10,036 nt of DNA from the NCBI GenBank assembly GCA_003242675.1, contig QGVE01000102.1:1-10036 (forward strand), in the 5' to 3' direction. This document shows, piece after piece, positions 4,823-10,036 of the stretch (positions are counted from its first letter, which is position 1; each line of letters starts with the position of its first letter). The notes beneath the pieces are model-generated. The model searched no databases, was not told the origin of the DNA, and saw nothing but the letters and a program-made list of their open reading frames with translations. The position numbers were made by a program, and so were the translations under genes. Source of the DNA: Bacillota bacterium. GTDB taxonomy: Bacteria > Bacillota_E > Symbiobacteriia > Symbiobacteriales > Symbiobacteriaceae.

Positions 4823-5780
4823 TAGCTTGCGGGGCCAGCCAGGCCTCCCGCAGCCGCTCGATCGCCGCGTGATCCGGGAGGAAGTAGGAGACGGGGCCCA
4901 CGTAGGCGGCGTGCCCGGGGAGCATCTCGGTGACCAGGGTGCCGTCCTGGTAGGTCTGGATGGCGACCGTGGCCAGGCGGAGCTGTTCCTTGAGGGGCAG
5001 GTTGGTGTCGACATGCCGGCTGGCGGTGCGCACCAGGAGGGGGAGCTTCGGCAGGTTGGCCGGGTGCAGCGCCCGCCGGGCGGCCGCCCGGAGGAACTGC
5101 TGCTGGCGGCGGATGCGGCTCAGGTCGTCGCCGATCGCGTCGTTGCGGAAGCGCACGTACTGCTCGGCCCGGGCGCCGTCCAGCACCTGGTGGCCGGGCT
5201 GCAGGTCGATGACCAGGTTGTCATACGGGTCCACGTAGCGCATCGGCGCTTCGATGTACATGGGCACGCCGCCGATCAGGTCGACCAGCTGGCGGAAGCC
5301 CGCCAGGTTTACTTTCACGTAATATGCGACGGGCAGGCCCAGGAGTTCCGAAACGGTGCGGGTGGCGAGCTCCGGCCCGCCCCAGGCGTAGGCGGCGTTC
5401 AGCTTGGCTTCGCCCACGCCTTCCAGGAACACGCGGGTGTCCCGGGGCAGCGAGAGCACCCGCAGGGGCCCCGCCCCCACCCGGACCAGGAGCATGGTGT
5501 CGGACCGTCCGGGGTCGCCGGGCCGCTCATCGACCCCCAGGATCAGCACGTACGTCGGCTCGGCCCGGCCCGGCTCCTCCCCCTGGTCGCCGGGCACGAG
5601 CCCCAGCTCCACCGGCTCCCCGGCGGCGGTCCCCTCCCCGCGGGCGGCCCCGTGCGGCATGTGCCGGCCCGGGGTGGGACCGGTGCGGAAGGGGGGCGCG
5701 CCGATGAGCCGCCAGCCCAGGAGCGCGGCCGATCCGCAGAGAATGATGCCCAGAAGCGCGCCCGCGCGCAAGCGGCGCAT
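4797..5780 (-). CDS. LCP (LytR-CpsA-Psr) family cell-wall polymer ligase
   Basis: The 327-residue protein has one N-terminal membrane anchor (about 7-26), a disordered linker rich in Gly, Pro and Glu (about 30-73), then the LCP domain. Conserved parts are visible: L-I-L-G-V-D84-E-R, R92-S-D94-T-M, L-P-R113-D-T-R, K126-L-N-A-A-Y, Y-V-R-F-R (208-212) and G-D-D-L-S-R222-I-R-R-Q-Q (217-227). These Asp and Arg residues bind the Mg-pyrophosphate and polyprenyl lipid in LCP enzymes. The enzymes transfer teichoic-acid-like or other anionic glycopolymers from a lipid carrier to peptidoglycan, on the outer face of the membrane. The start ATG has a perfect SD AAGGAGG (5788-5794) at 7 bases. It lies upstream of tatA on the same strand. 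The acceptor polymer is not known. Confidence 0.92.
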   Translation of the reverse strand: MRRLRAGALLGIILCGSAALLGWRLIGAPPFRTGPTPGRHMPHGAARGEGTAAGEPVELGLVPGDQGEEPGRAEPTYVLILGVDERPGDPGRSDTMLLVRVGAGPLRVLSLPRDTRVFLEGVGEAKLNAAYAWGGPELATRTVSELLGLPVAYYVKVNLAGFRQLVDLIGGVPMYIEAPMRYVDPYDNLVIDLQPGHQVLDGARAEQYVRFRNDAIGDDLSRIRRQQQFLRAAARRALHPANLPKLPLLVRTASRHVDTNLPLKEQLRLATVAIQTYQDGTLVTEMLPGHAAYVGPVSYFLPDHAAIERLREAWLAPQAMDNPGRGR

Positions 5781-5799
5781 GGCCCGGCCTCCTTTTCGG

Positions 5800-5819
5800 T
5801 GGGATAATCTAGCTATCCC
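5800..5819. promoter_or_regulatory. Extended -10 (plus strand) inside an inverted repeat, divergent region
   Basis: TGGGATAAT (5800-5808) is a TGn extended -10 with hexamer GATAAT (5 of 6) reading toward the pseudouridine synthase. It overlaps the inverted repeat GGGATA (5801-5806)/TATCCC (5814-5819). The same AT-rich island must also serve the LCP gene on the minus strand, whose own hexamers I cannot pick out. A repressor on the inverted repeat could control both. Confidence 0.4.
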
Positions 5820-5887
5820 CCGGGGGCCGGACGCACACGCCGCCCGGGCTGCAGGAGATTGCTGGGACCCGAGCTCGCGGGCGACAC

Positions 5888-5922
5888 CGGAGCCCGTGCT
5901 CCCTTCGGGAGCAGGGGCTCCG
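5888..5922 (+). promoter_or_regulatory. Strong leader hairpin before the pseudouridine synthase gene
   Basis: CGGAGCCC (5888-5895) pairs with GGGCTCCG (5915-5922). After one G-G mismatch, TGCTCCC (5897-5903) pairs with GGGAGCA (5907-5913) around a TTC loop, so 15 of 16 positions pair. No T-run follows on either strand, so it is not a standard terminator. The SD (5930-5934) starts 7 bases after the hairpin. It may stabilise the mRNA or control ribosome loading. The rest of 5820-5941 has no T-box consensus and no ORF. Confidence 0.6.
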
Positions 5923-5941
5923 TCAGCGCGGAGGTGCGCAC

Positions 5942-6922
5942 ATGCGGTTTGTCGTGGAACCGTCGGCCAGGGGACTGCGGCTCAGCCAGTACCTGTTCGA
6001 CCGGCTGAAGCTCTCGCGGACCCTGGTGCGGAGGGCGAAGTACAGCGGGGGCCTTCTTGTGGACGGACAACCCGCCCGCACCAGCCTCGTCCTTTCGGGC
6101 GGCGAGGTGGTGGAGGTGCGGGTGGCGCAGGAAGGTCGCGTGGAACCCGAACCGGTGCCCATCCAGGTGGTGTACGAGGATCCCTACCTGCTGGTGGTGG
6201 ACAAGCCGCCGGGCATGGTGGTTCACCCCGTGCGGGACTACGTCTCCGGCACCCTGGCCAACGGCGTGGCCTACCACCTGCTCCAGTCGGGCTGCGACCC
6301 CGTTGCGCGGCCGGTGCAGCGCCTGGACCGGGAGACCTCGGGCCTGGTGCTGTTCGCGAAGGAGCCGGCGGTGGCCGGGCTGCTGGCCCGCGCGCTCGCT
6401 GAGCAGAAGCTGGAGCGGCGCTACCTCGCCGTGGTCCAGGGCGTGGTGAGGGACGACGCGGGCACGGTGGACCGGCCGATTCGCCGGGTGTGGGGCCATC
6501 CGGTCGCGCGGGAGGTGGCGGAGGGGCCCCGCACCCCTGAGCAGGAGCGGCTGCTGGCGGAGGCGGCGGCGCAGGGCCGCACCCTGCGGGAGGACTGGAC
6601 AGCCGCGGGGCAGCCGGCGGTCACCCACTGGCGGGTGCTGCGCCGCTGGCCCGCGGCCACGATGCTGGAGCTCAGGCTGGAGACGGGGCGGACGCACCAG
6701 ATCCGGGTGCACATGGCCTGGCTGGGCCATCCGCTGCTGGGGGACGAGCTCTACGGCGGGAGCCGGGAGCTGATCGACCGGCAGGCCCTGCATGCGGCGA
6801 CGCTGGCGTTCGTCCACCCCGTCACGGGCGAGCAGATGTGCTTTACCTCGCCGCTGCCGCCGGACCTGGCGGACCTGGTGGCGCGGCTGGACCGGTCCGC
6901 ACCAGCCGGCTCAGGCGGGTAG
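5942..6922 (+). CDS. RluA-family RNA pseudouridine synthase
   Basis: The 326-residue protein has an N-terminal S4-like RNA-binding region (about 12-62, including L-S-R-T-L-V-R-R and L-L-V-D-G). The pseudouridine synthase domain follows: Y-E-D-P-Y-L-L-V-V-D-K-P-P-G-M-V-V-H (78-95), the catalytic loop V-Q-R-L-D129-R-E-T-S-G (125-134), Y-L-A-V-V-Q-G (161-167), E-T-G-R-T-H-Q-I-R-V-H (247-257) and G-D-x-L-Y-G-G (267-273). D129 is the conserved catalytic aspartate that attacks uridine in rRNA or tRNA. Two oddities: the usual His before R-L-D is Gln (Q126), and about 30 charged residues (about 190-221) are inserted where most relatives have a short loop. The start ATG has SD GGAGG at 7 bases. It is convergent with the flavin reductase, ending 2 bases before it. 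The exact RNA target (RluC/RluD-like) is not determined. Confidence 0.9.
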   Translation: MRFVVEPSARGLRLSQYLFDRLKLSRTLVRRAKYSGGLLVDGQPARTSLVLSGGEVVEVRVAQEGRVEPEPVPIQVVYEDPYLLVVDKPPGMVVHPVRDYVSGTLANGVAYHLLQSGCDPVARPVQRLDRETSGLVLFAKEPAVAGLLARALAEQKLERRYLAVVQGVVRDDAGTVDRPIRRVWGHPVAREVAEGPRTPEQERLLAEAAAQGRTLREDWTAAGQPAVTHWRVLRRWPAATMLELRLETGRTHQIRVHMAWLGHPLLGDELYGGSRELIDRQALHAATLAFVHPVTGEQMCFTSPLPPDLADLVARLDRSAPAGSGG

Positions 6923-6924
6923 GT

Positions 6925-7410
6925 TCAGTCCGCGATGGCGGTGTACCGCCCCCGGAAGAAGCCCAGCGGCTTGCGGCTGCGGCTGCCGGGGTCCAGCCGC
7001 TCCACCTGCCCGATGAGGATCGTGTGGTCGCCGGCGTCGACCCGCTGCACCGTCCGGCACTCCAGGAGCGCCATCGCGCCGGGCAGGATCGGCGCGCCGC
7101 ACAAGCCCCGCGTGTAGTTGAGCCCGGCGAAGCGGTCGACGCCCTTGGCGGCGAAGCGGTTGGCGAGATCCACCTGGTCGCCGCCCAGGATGTGGACGGC
7201 GTAGCCCTCCGCGTTCACCATCCCCTCGTAGGAGCCGGCTTTCTTGTCGATGCAGAACAGCACCAGCGGCGGGTCGAGCGAGACCGAGGTGAACGAGTTC
7301 ACCGTAAGCCCCACCGGCGTCCCGTCCGGCGCCGCCGCGGTGACGATGGTCACTCCGGTCAGAAACTGGCCCATCGTGTCGCGAAAGGTGCGGCTGTCAA
7401 ACGACGCCAT
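6925..7410 (-). CDS. Flavin reductase-like (HpaC/DIM6-NTAB type) FMN-binding protein
   Basis: The 161-residue protein matches the flavin-reductase-like domain (PF01613): R-x-x-M-G-Q-F-L-T-G-V-T-I-V-T (10-24), the FMN-binding stretch G-L-T-V-N-S-F-T-S-V-S-L-D-P-P-L-V (34-50), G-D-H-T-I-L-I-G-Q-V (127-136) and P-L-G-F-F-R-G-R-Y (148-156). Such proteins reduce free flavin with NAD(P)H, often for a partner monooxygenase, or act as FMN-binding oxidoreductases. No monooxygenase is in the window, so the role is open. Start ATG 7410 is chosen because homology begins there. The reading frame stays open much further upstream only because it runs antisense-free through the next gene. The SD is a weak G-run about 8 bases upstream. 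A TAAACT (7503-7508, minus) could be a -10 but has no -35. Confidence 0.88.
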   Translation of the reverse strand: MASFDSRTFRDTMGQFLTGVTIVTAAAPDGTPVGLTVNSFTSVSLDPPLVLFCIDKKAGSYEGMVNAEGYAVHILGGDQVDLANRFAAKGVDRFAGLNYTRGLCGAPILPGAMALLECRTVQRVDAGDHTILIGQVERLDPGSRSRKPLGFFRGRYTAIAD

Positions 7411-7453
7411 ATTGGTGCCCCCCCACGGTTTGCTGGCACGGGATGGCCGGGCC

Positions 7454-7488
7454 GCGCGCCTGCCCGGACGGCGACAGGGCGGGCGCGC
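7454..7488. repeat. GC-rich inverted repeat between glycosyltransferase and flavin reductase genes
   Basis: GCGCGCCTGCCC (7454-7465) and GGGCGGGCGCGC (7477-7488) are inverted with one T-G position and an 11-base loop. The pairing is stronger in plus-strand RNA (G-U) than in minus-strand RNA (A-C), although both flanking genes are on the minus strand. No T-run follows. The 155-base gap 7411-7565 holds no gene. It may act as a weak terminator or mRNA end for the glycosyltransferase, or may be chance. Confidence 0.35.
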
Positions 7489-7565
7489 GGGGCCGATGTA
7501 CCAGTTTAGACCGGGGAGGGGCCCTGCGCGTCGCGGCTGTGCGGTTTCGTGCGGGGATCTTTCCG

Positions 7566-9485
7566 CTACTCCCGGGTGCGGGGCGTCTTGACCCAGGTCT
7601 TGGGCGTCCTGTGCAGGAGCTTCAGGAGCAGCGAGGCCGAGTAGGGCAGCGGGAGGAAGAAGGTGGAGATGGGCATCAGGAAGATCTGGGCGAAGCCGGC
7701 CGTCTGCACCTTCCGCGGAGCGGGGTCCATGAACTGCCGGTAGTGGAAGAAGCAGAAGAGCGCAAAGGCCAGGTAACAGAGGGAGTAGCTGGAGAGGACA
7801 GGGTGAACCCAGTCCGGCAGCGCGCGGTAGTCCATGTGCCCGGTGAGCCCCAGGACCAGCGCGGCCAGCGGCAGCACGGCCAGCACCTGGCACAAGGTCC
7901 AGGCGAAGGGGCCCCGCCACCAGTAGATCCGCAGCAGGTACTGCCGCTTCTCCGCGGGAGCCGTGGAGTCGGACCGGATCTTCTCGCAGACCTGCAGGTA
8001 GCCCGAGCCCCAGCGGAGCCGCTGCCGGAAGAAGCCAATGTACGTGGGCGGCGTCTGCTCGGAGGAGGCGTAGGGCAGGAACTCGGGCCAGGTGTCGCCC
8101 TGCAGCCAGGCCCGGGCCCCGAGGTCCATGTCCTCCGTGAGCACCGTGGGGTCGAAGCCGCCGATCCGCAGGATGAGGTCGCGCGTGGCGAAGATGTTGG
8201 TGCCGCCGATGAACGGGATCTCCCTGAGCTGCCACGGCATCATCCACTCGTGGGCGACGGCCTGAAAGATGCCGGCGATCTTGGAGACCGGCCCGGTCTG
8301 CCAGAAGTTGCGGATCTGGTAGACGGGGCCCTGGGCGATCTGGAACCGGTCACCGGCGGTCAGGCGGCGCCAGGCGACGTAGCGCAGGACGTCGGGGTCC
8401 GGGCGGGACTCCGCGTCGTAGAACCCCCACATCTCGCTGCGCGGGTCGGCGAACTGGAAGGCCCAGTTGAGGGCGCGGCCCTTGGTCGACGGCACCTCGT
8501 GGCCGGTGCACCGCCCGCCCAGCCGCCCGTCGAAGTCGTACGGGACCTGCACGTGCCGCAGGGCCGGCCGGTTCCGGTTGGCGGCGAACTCCAGGCGCTT
8601 GCGCTCCACGATCTCCTGGGTGGTGGGCATGGCGACCGGGAAGGCGTCGGCGATCCGGCGGCGCAGTTCGGACGCGGGCTTCTCGCTGAGAAGCTGGTTC
8701 AGGCGCTGCTCCACGGCGTGGGTGAGGTTCACGAGGACTTCCCGGGTCAAGGACCGCTGCGCGCCGGTGGCCAGGGGGAGCAGATGGCGGAGGAGCGCCG
8801 TTCCATCCCGGCGCTGCAGCCGGAGCAGGAGTTCGATGACCGGCAGCGCCAGGGCCAGGAGGGCCGGGCAGATCTGCTCGATCTGCCGGTCGTGCAGGCG
8901 GGGGGCCGCCCGGCGCAGGATTTCGCGGACTTGCTGGGGATCGACCTTGCCCCGGGAGCGCAGGAGGGTGCGGGCGGTCTCATAGAGGCACTCGGTCTGC
9001 TCGTGCAGGGTCAGGGGATGCAGGGCGTCCGGATGGGTCTCCTCCAGGGCCAGGCGGGCGAGAAGGGCCAGCAGGGTGTCCTCCTCCTGCTCCGTGCCTT
9101 CCCATTTCCCGCGTTCCGTGAGCAGGCGGATCAGGCGATCGGCGATGGCTGCGCGTGTCTTCTGCGCTGCCATCGCCTCTTTTTCGTCGGTGACGACGAG
9201 GATTTCGTAGTGGTCGGGAGAGTAGTGGAGCCGCCCCATGTGGTCGATGGTGCGGGCGATGACGTCGGCCTCGTTGCGTGCCGGGATGAAGATGGAGAAG
9301 TAGGGGAGGTCACGCCCCTTTGAGGCGGCGAGTCGGGCAAGGTATTTGAGGGAGAGGTGTGGCGGCCGTTTGGCGTAGTGGTGGCGGTTGGCGTAGTGCC
9401 GGAGAAACAGGATGCGGGTGAAAAACAGGAACACGGCCGTGTAGACGAGGGTGAAGAAGATGCTCAGCCACTGTTCGGTACTCAT
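7566..9485 (-). CDS. Membrane glycosyltransferase family 2 with a large helical insertion
   Basis: The 639-residue protein has an N-terminal membrane helix (about 7-28) and a GT2 domain. The domain begins F-S-I-F-I-P-A-R-N-E-A-D-V (63-75) and continues to E-I-L-V-V-T-D-E-K-E (94-103). About 180 Leu-, Glu- and Arg-rich, almost wholly helical residues (about 104-285) interrupt it before it resumes at P-S-T-K-G-R-A-L-N-W-A (332-342). Catalytic motifs follow: D357-A-E-S (DxD-like), I-G-G-T-N (426-430), T450-E-D452 and Q488-R-L-R-W492 (QxxRW). C-terminal membrane helices lie at about 523-547, 563-582 and 600-625. QxxRW and the membrane helices suggest a polymerising or lipid-linked sugar transferase like PgaC or BcsA relatives, making a surface glycan. 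The donor and product are unknown. Start ATG 9485 has AAGGAGG 10 bases upstream. The frame is open to 9788, but that part is non-coding. Confidence 0.88.
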   Translation of the reverse strand: MSTEQWLSIFFTLVYTAVFLFFTRILFLRHYANRHHYAKRPPHLSLKYLARLAASKGRDLPYFSIFIPARNEADVIARTIDHMGRLHYSPDHYEILVVTDEKEAMAAQKTRAAIADRLIRLLTERGKWEGTEQEEDTLLALLARLALEETHPDALHPLTLHEQTECLYETARTLLRSRGKVDPQQVREILRRAAPRLHDRQIEQICPALLALALPVIELLLRLQRRDGTALLRHLLPLATGAQRSLTREVLVNLTHAVEQRLNQLLSEKPASELRRRIADAFPVAMPTTQEIVERKRLEFAANRNRPALRHVQVPYDFDGRLGGRCTGHEVPSTKGRALNWAFQFADPRSEMWGFYDAESRPDPDVLRYVAWRRLTAGDRFQIAQGPVYQIRNFWQTGPVSKIAGIFQAVAHEWMMPWQLREIPFIGGTNIFATRDLILRIGGFDPTVLTEDMDLGARAWLQGDTWPEFLPYASSEQTPPTYIGFFRQRLRWGSGYLQVCEKIRSDSTAPAEKRQYLLRIYWWRGPFAWTLCQVLAVLPLAALVLGLTGHMDYRALPDWVHPVLSSYSLCYLAFALFCFFHYRQFMDPAPRKVQTAGFAQIFLMPISTFFLPLPYSASLLLKLLHRTPKTWVKTPRTRE

Positions 9486-9515
9486 TTTCGATTGGCCTCC
9501 TTGATGGGTAGGAAC

Positions 9516-9549
9516 CCCGGGCCGTGCCCGGGCCGCGCGTGGGACACGC
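9516..9549 (-). promoter_or_regulatory. Two adjacent hairpins in the glycosyltransferase leader
   Basis: CCCGGGC (9516-9522) and GCCCGGG (9526-9532) form a perfect 7-bp stem with a 3-base loop. GCGTG (9537-9541) and CACGC (9545-9549) form a 5-bp stem with a 3-base loop. Both lie in the roughly 120-nt leader of the minus-strand transcript, just upstream of the SD (9496-9502). No known riboswitch consensus is seen. Confidence 0.4.
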
Positions 9550-9611
9550 AAGGGCGGAGAGCCAGGCAGCGATGTCTGGGCGGATGTGACCGATCCCTTC
9601 AGCCCCACAGG

Positions 9612-9640
9612 AGTATCGCGCCGGCAAAAGGTGGCGTCAA
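9612..9640 (-). promoter_or_regulatory. Candidate promoter of the glycosyltransferase
   Basis: On the minus strand the -35 is TTGACG (9635-9640) and the -10 is GATACT (9612-9617), separated by 17 bases. Transcription would start near 9605, giving a leader of about 120 nt. Confidence 0.5.
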
Positions 9641-9668
9641 TTGGCTTTTCGCCCTGCCCTCCGTCCCC

Positions 9669-9697
9669 TTGACTTCCCCGGCGGCGGCAACTAGAAT
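9669..9697 (+). promoter_or_regulatory. Sigma-A promoter of the Y-family polymerase-like gene
   Basis: The -35 is TTGACT (9669-9674) and the -10 is TAGAAT (9692-9697), each 5 of 6, separated by 17 bases. The predicted start near 9704 is directly before the LexA-like box. It is back to back with the glycosyltransferase promoter. Confidence 0.75.
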
Positions 9698-9709
9698 AGA
9701 TGTACGCCA

Positions 9710-9738
9710 CGAACAAGTGTTTGCCGATTATATGTTCG
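9710..9738 (+). promoter_or_regulatory. LexA (DinR) SOS box with a second weaker site
   Basis: CGAACAAGTGTTTG (9710-9723) fits the Bacillus-type SOS box CGAACRNRYGTTYC at 13 of 14 positions. A second imperfect palindrome CGATTATATGTTCG (9725-9738) contains one complete half-site (CGAAC read on the minus strand), with its centre 15 bases from the first. The sites lie just downstream of the predicted start point, so bound LexA would block transcription until DNA damage. Confidence 0.75.
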
Positions 9739-9786
9739 ATTTTAGGCAGCCGGAATGCAAACCCGTAAAGCGGCGGAGGGATCGGC

Positions 9787-10036
9787 ATGCGGTGGATCTG
9801 CTGGATCGAGGTTCAGGGCCTCTACGCCGCTGCTGCCCGGGAGGCGGGGCTGGCGGGGGCCGAACGTCCGATCGTGATCCTGCGCGAGGGGCGGGTCTTC
9901 GACGGCTGCCGTGAGGCCTTTGCGGCGGGGCTGCAGCTGGGCAGCCCTGCCCGCCAGGTCCTGCGCGACGTCCCGGGGGCAGCCGTGGTAGAATGGGCGG
10001 ATGTGGACATCGCCGCCCGAGCCCGCGCCTTCTGGG
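9787..10036 (+). CDS. Y-family DNA polymerase-like protein (ImuB/DinB-like), 5' part
   Basis: Eighty-three residues are visible before the window ends. W-I-C-W-I-E8-V-Q10-G-L-Y13-A-A-A-A aligns with the Y-family start (V-D-x-D-x-F/Y-Y/F-A). The following R-P-I-V-I-L-R-E-G-R-V, then C-R-E-A-F-A-A-G-L-Q-L-G-S-P and V-P-G-A-A-V-V-E-W, follow the usual order 'RPVAV..G.V..AS.EAR..G...GM....A...CP....' of the palm/fingers start. The first catalytic Asp is Glu (E8) and the second acidic position is Gln (Q10), while Y13 fits the steric-gate position. This resembles ImuB-type or other divergent Y-family members that may not be full polymerases. The ATG has SD GGAGGG (9775-9780) at 6 bases. The SOS box and promoter upstream strongly support a DNA-damage role in translesion synthesis. 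The C-terminal part is needed to decide the subfamily. Confidence 0.7.
   Translation, partial: MRWICWIEVQGLYAAAAREAGLAGAERPIVILREGRVFDGCREAFAAGLQLGSPARQVLRDVPGAAVVEWADVDIAARARAFW

Noticed and set aside
3501..5807. A 768-codon plus-strand reading frame.
   Set aside because: It crosses five real genes on both strands, and its protein is low-complexity with no recognisable domain.
5820..5941. T-box riboswitch in front of the pseudouridine synthase.
   Set aside because: There is no AGGGUGGNACCGCG-type antiterminator sequence and no terminator T-run, and the downstream gene is not of a T-box-controlled class.
7411..8247. N-terminal extension of the flavin reductase.
   Set aside because: The extension is out-of-frame glycosyltransferase sequence. 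The flavin-reductase homology begins at ATG 7410.
7443..9323. A 626-codon plus-strand reading frame.
   Set aside because: It is the mirror of the glycosyltransferase gene, which has clear motifs, a start and an SD on the minus strand.
9486..9788. N-terminal extension of the glycosyltransferase by 101 codons.
   Set aside because: It would cover the SOS box, both promoters and the leader. The residues look non-coding, and ATG 9485 has a proper SD followed by a membrane helix.
1..10036. Mobile element, phage defence or CRISPR locus.
   Set aside because: There is no transposase, integrase, repeat-spacer array, terminal repeats or defence domain, and codon use is even across the genes.

Overview
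The window looks like chromosomal DNA of a GC-rich, spore-forming Firmicute, most like Symbiobacterium or a relative. The GC content is about 70%, Shine-Dalgarno sequences are strong (GGAGG type), promoters have AT-rich cores, there is a ytrH-ytrI sporulation pair, and the right edge carries a Gram-positive type LexA box. The genus is an inference from gene content and composition, not from an alignment. I see no mobile element, CRISPR array, tRNA or rRNA.

Left part (1-2742, all plus strand): the tail of an Asp-box repeat protein; a structured intergenic region with a strong promoter; an ECF-type vitamin transporter S component; a rho-independent terminator; a P1 (S58/DmpA) family self-processing aminopeptidase; and ytrH-ytrI, whose ends overlap by 4 bases.

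Middle part (2757-5780): a minus-strand MtnX-like HAD phosphatase is divergent from a small four-helix membrane protein. This is followed by a small possible stress-type protein with a tetrapeptide repeat. Convergent to that, on the minus strand, are tatA and, upstream of it, an LCP (LytR-CpsA-Psr) cell-wall ligase. The stress-type gene and tatA end inside the same CTAG.

Right part (5942-10036): an RluA-family pseudouridine synthase is preceded by a strong leader hairpin and converges on a flavin reductase. A 639-residue membrane glycosyltransferase follows on the minus strand, with its GT-A domain split by about 180 helical residues. A 300-base divergent control region then carries one good promoter in each direction and a LexA-type operator. 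At the right edge is the start of a Y-family polymerase-like (ImuB/DinB-like) gene with a non-canonical first metal-binding residue.

Most genes are housekeeping or envelope functions in short transcription units. No multi-gene undescribed system is evident. The items most worth a second look are the glycosyltransferase insertion, the LexA-controlled Y-family gene with an altered active site, and several strong RNA hairpins in leaders.
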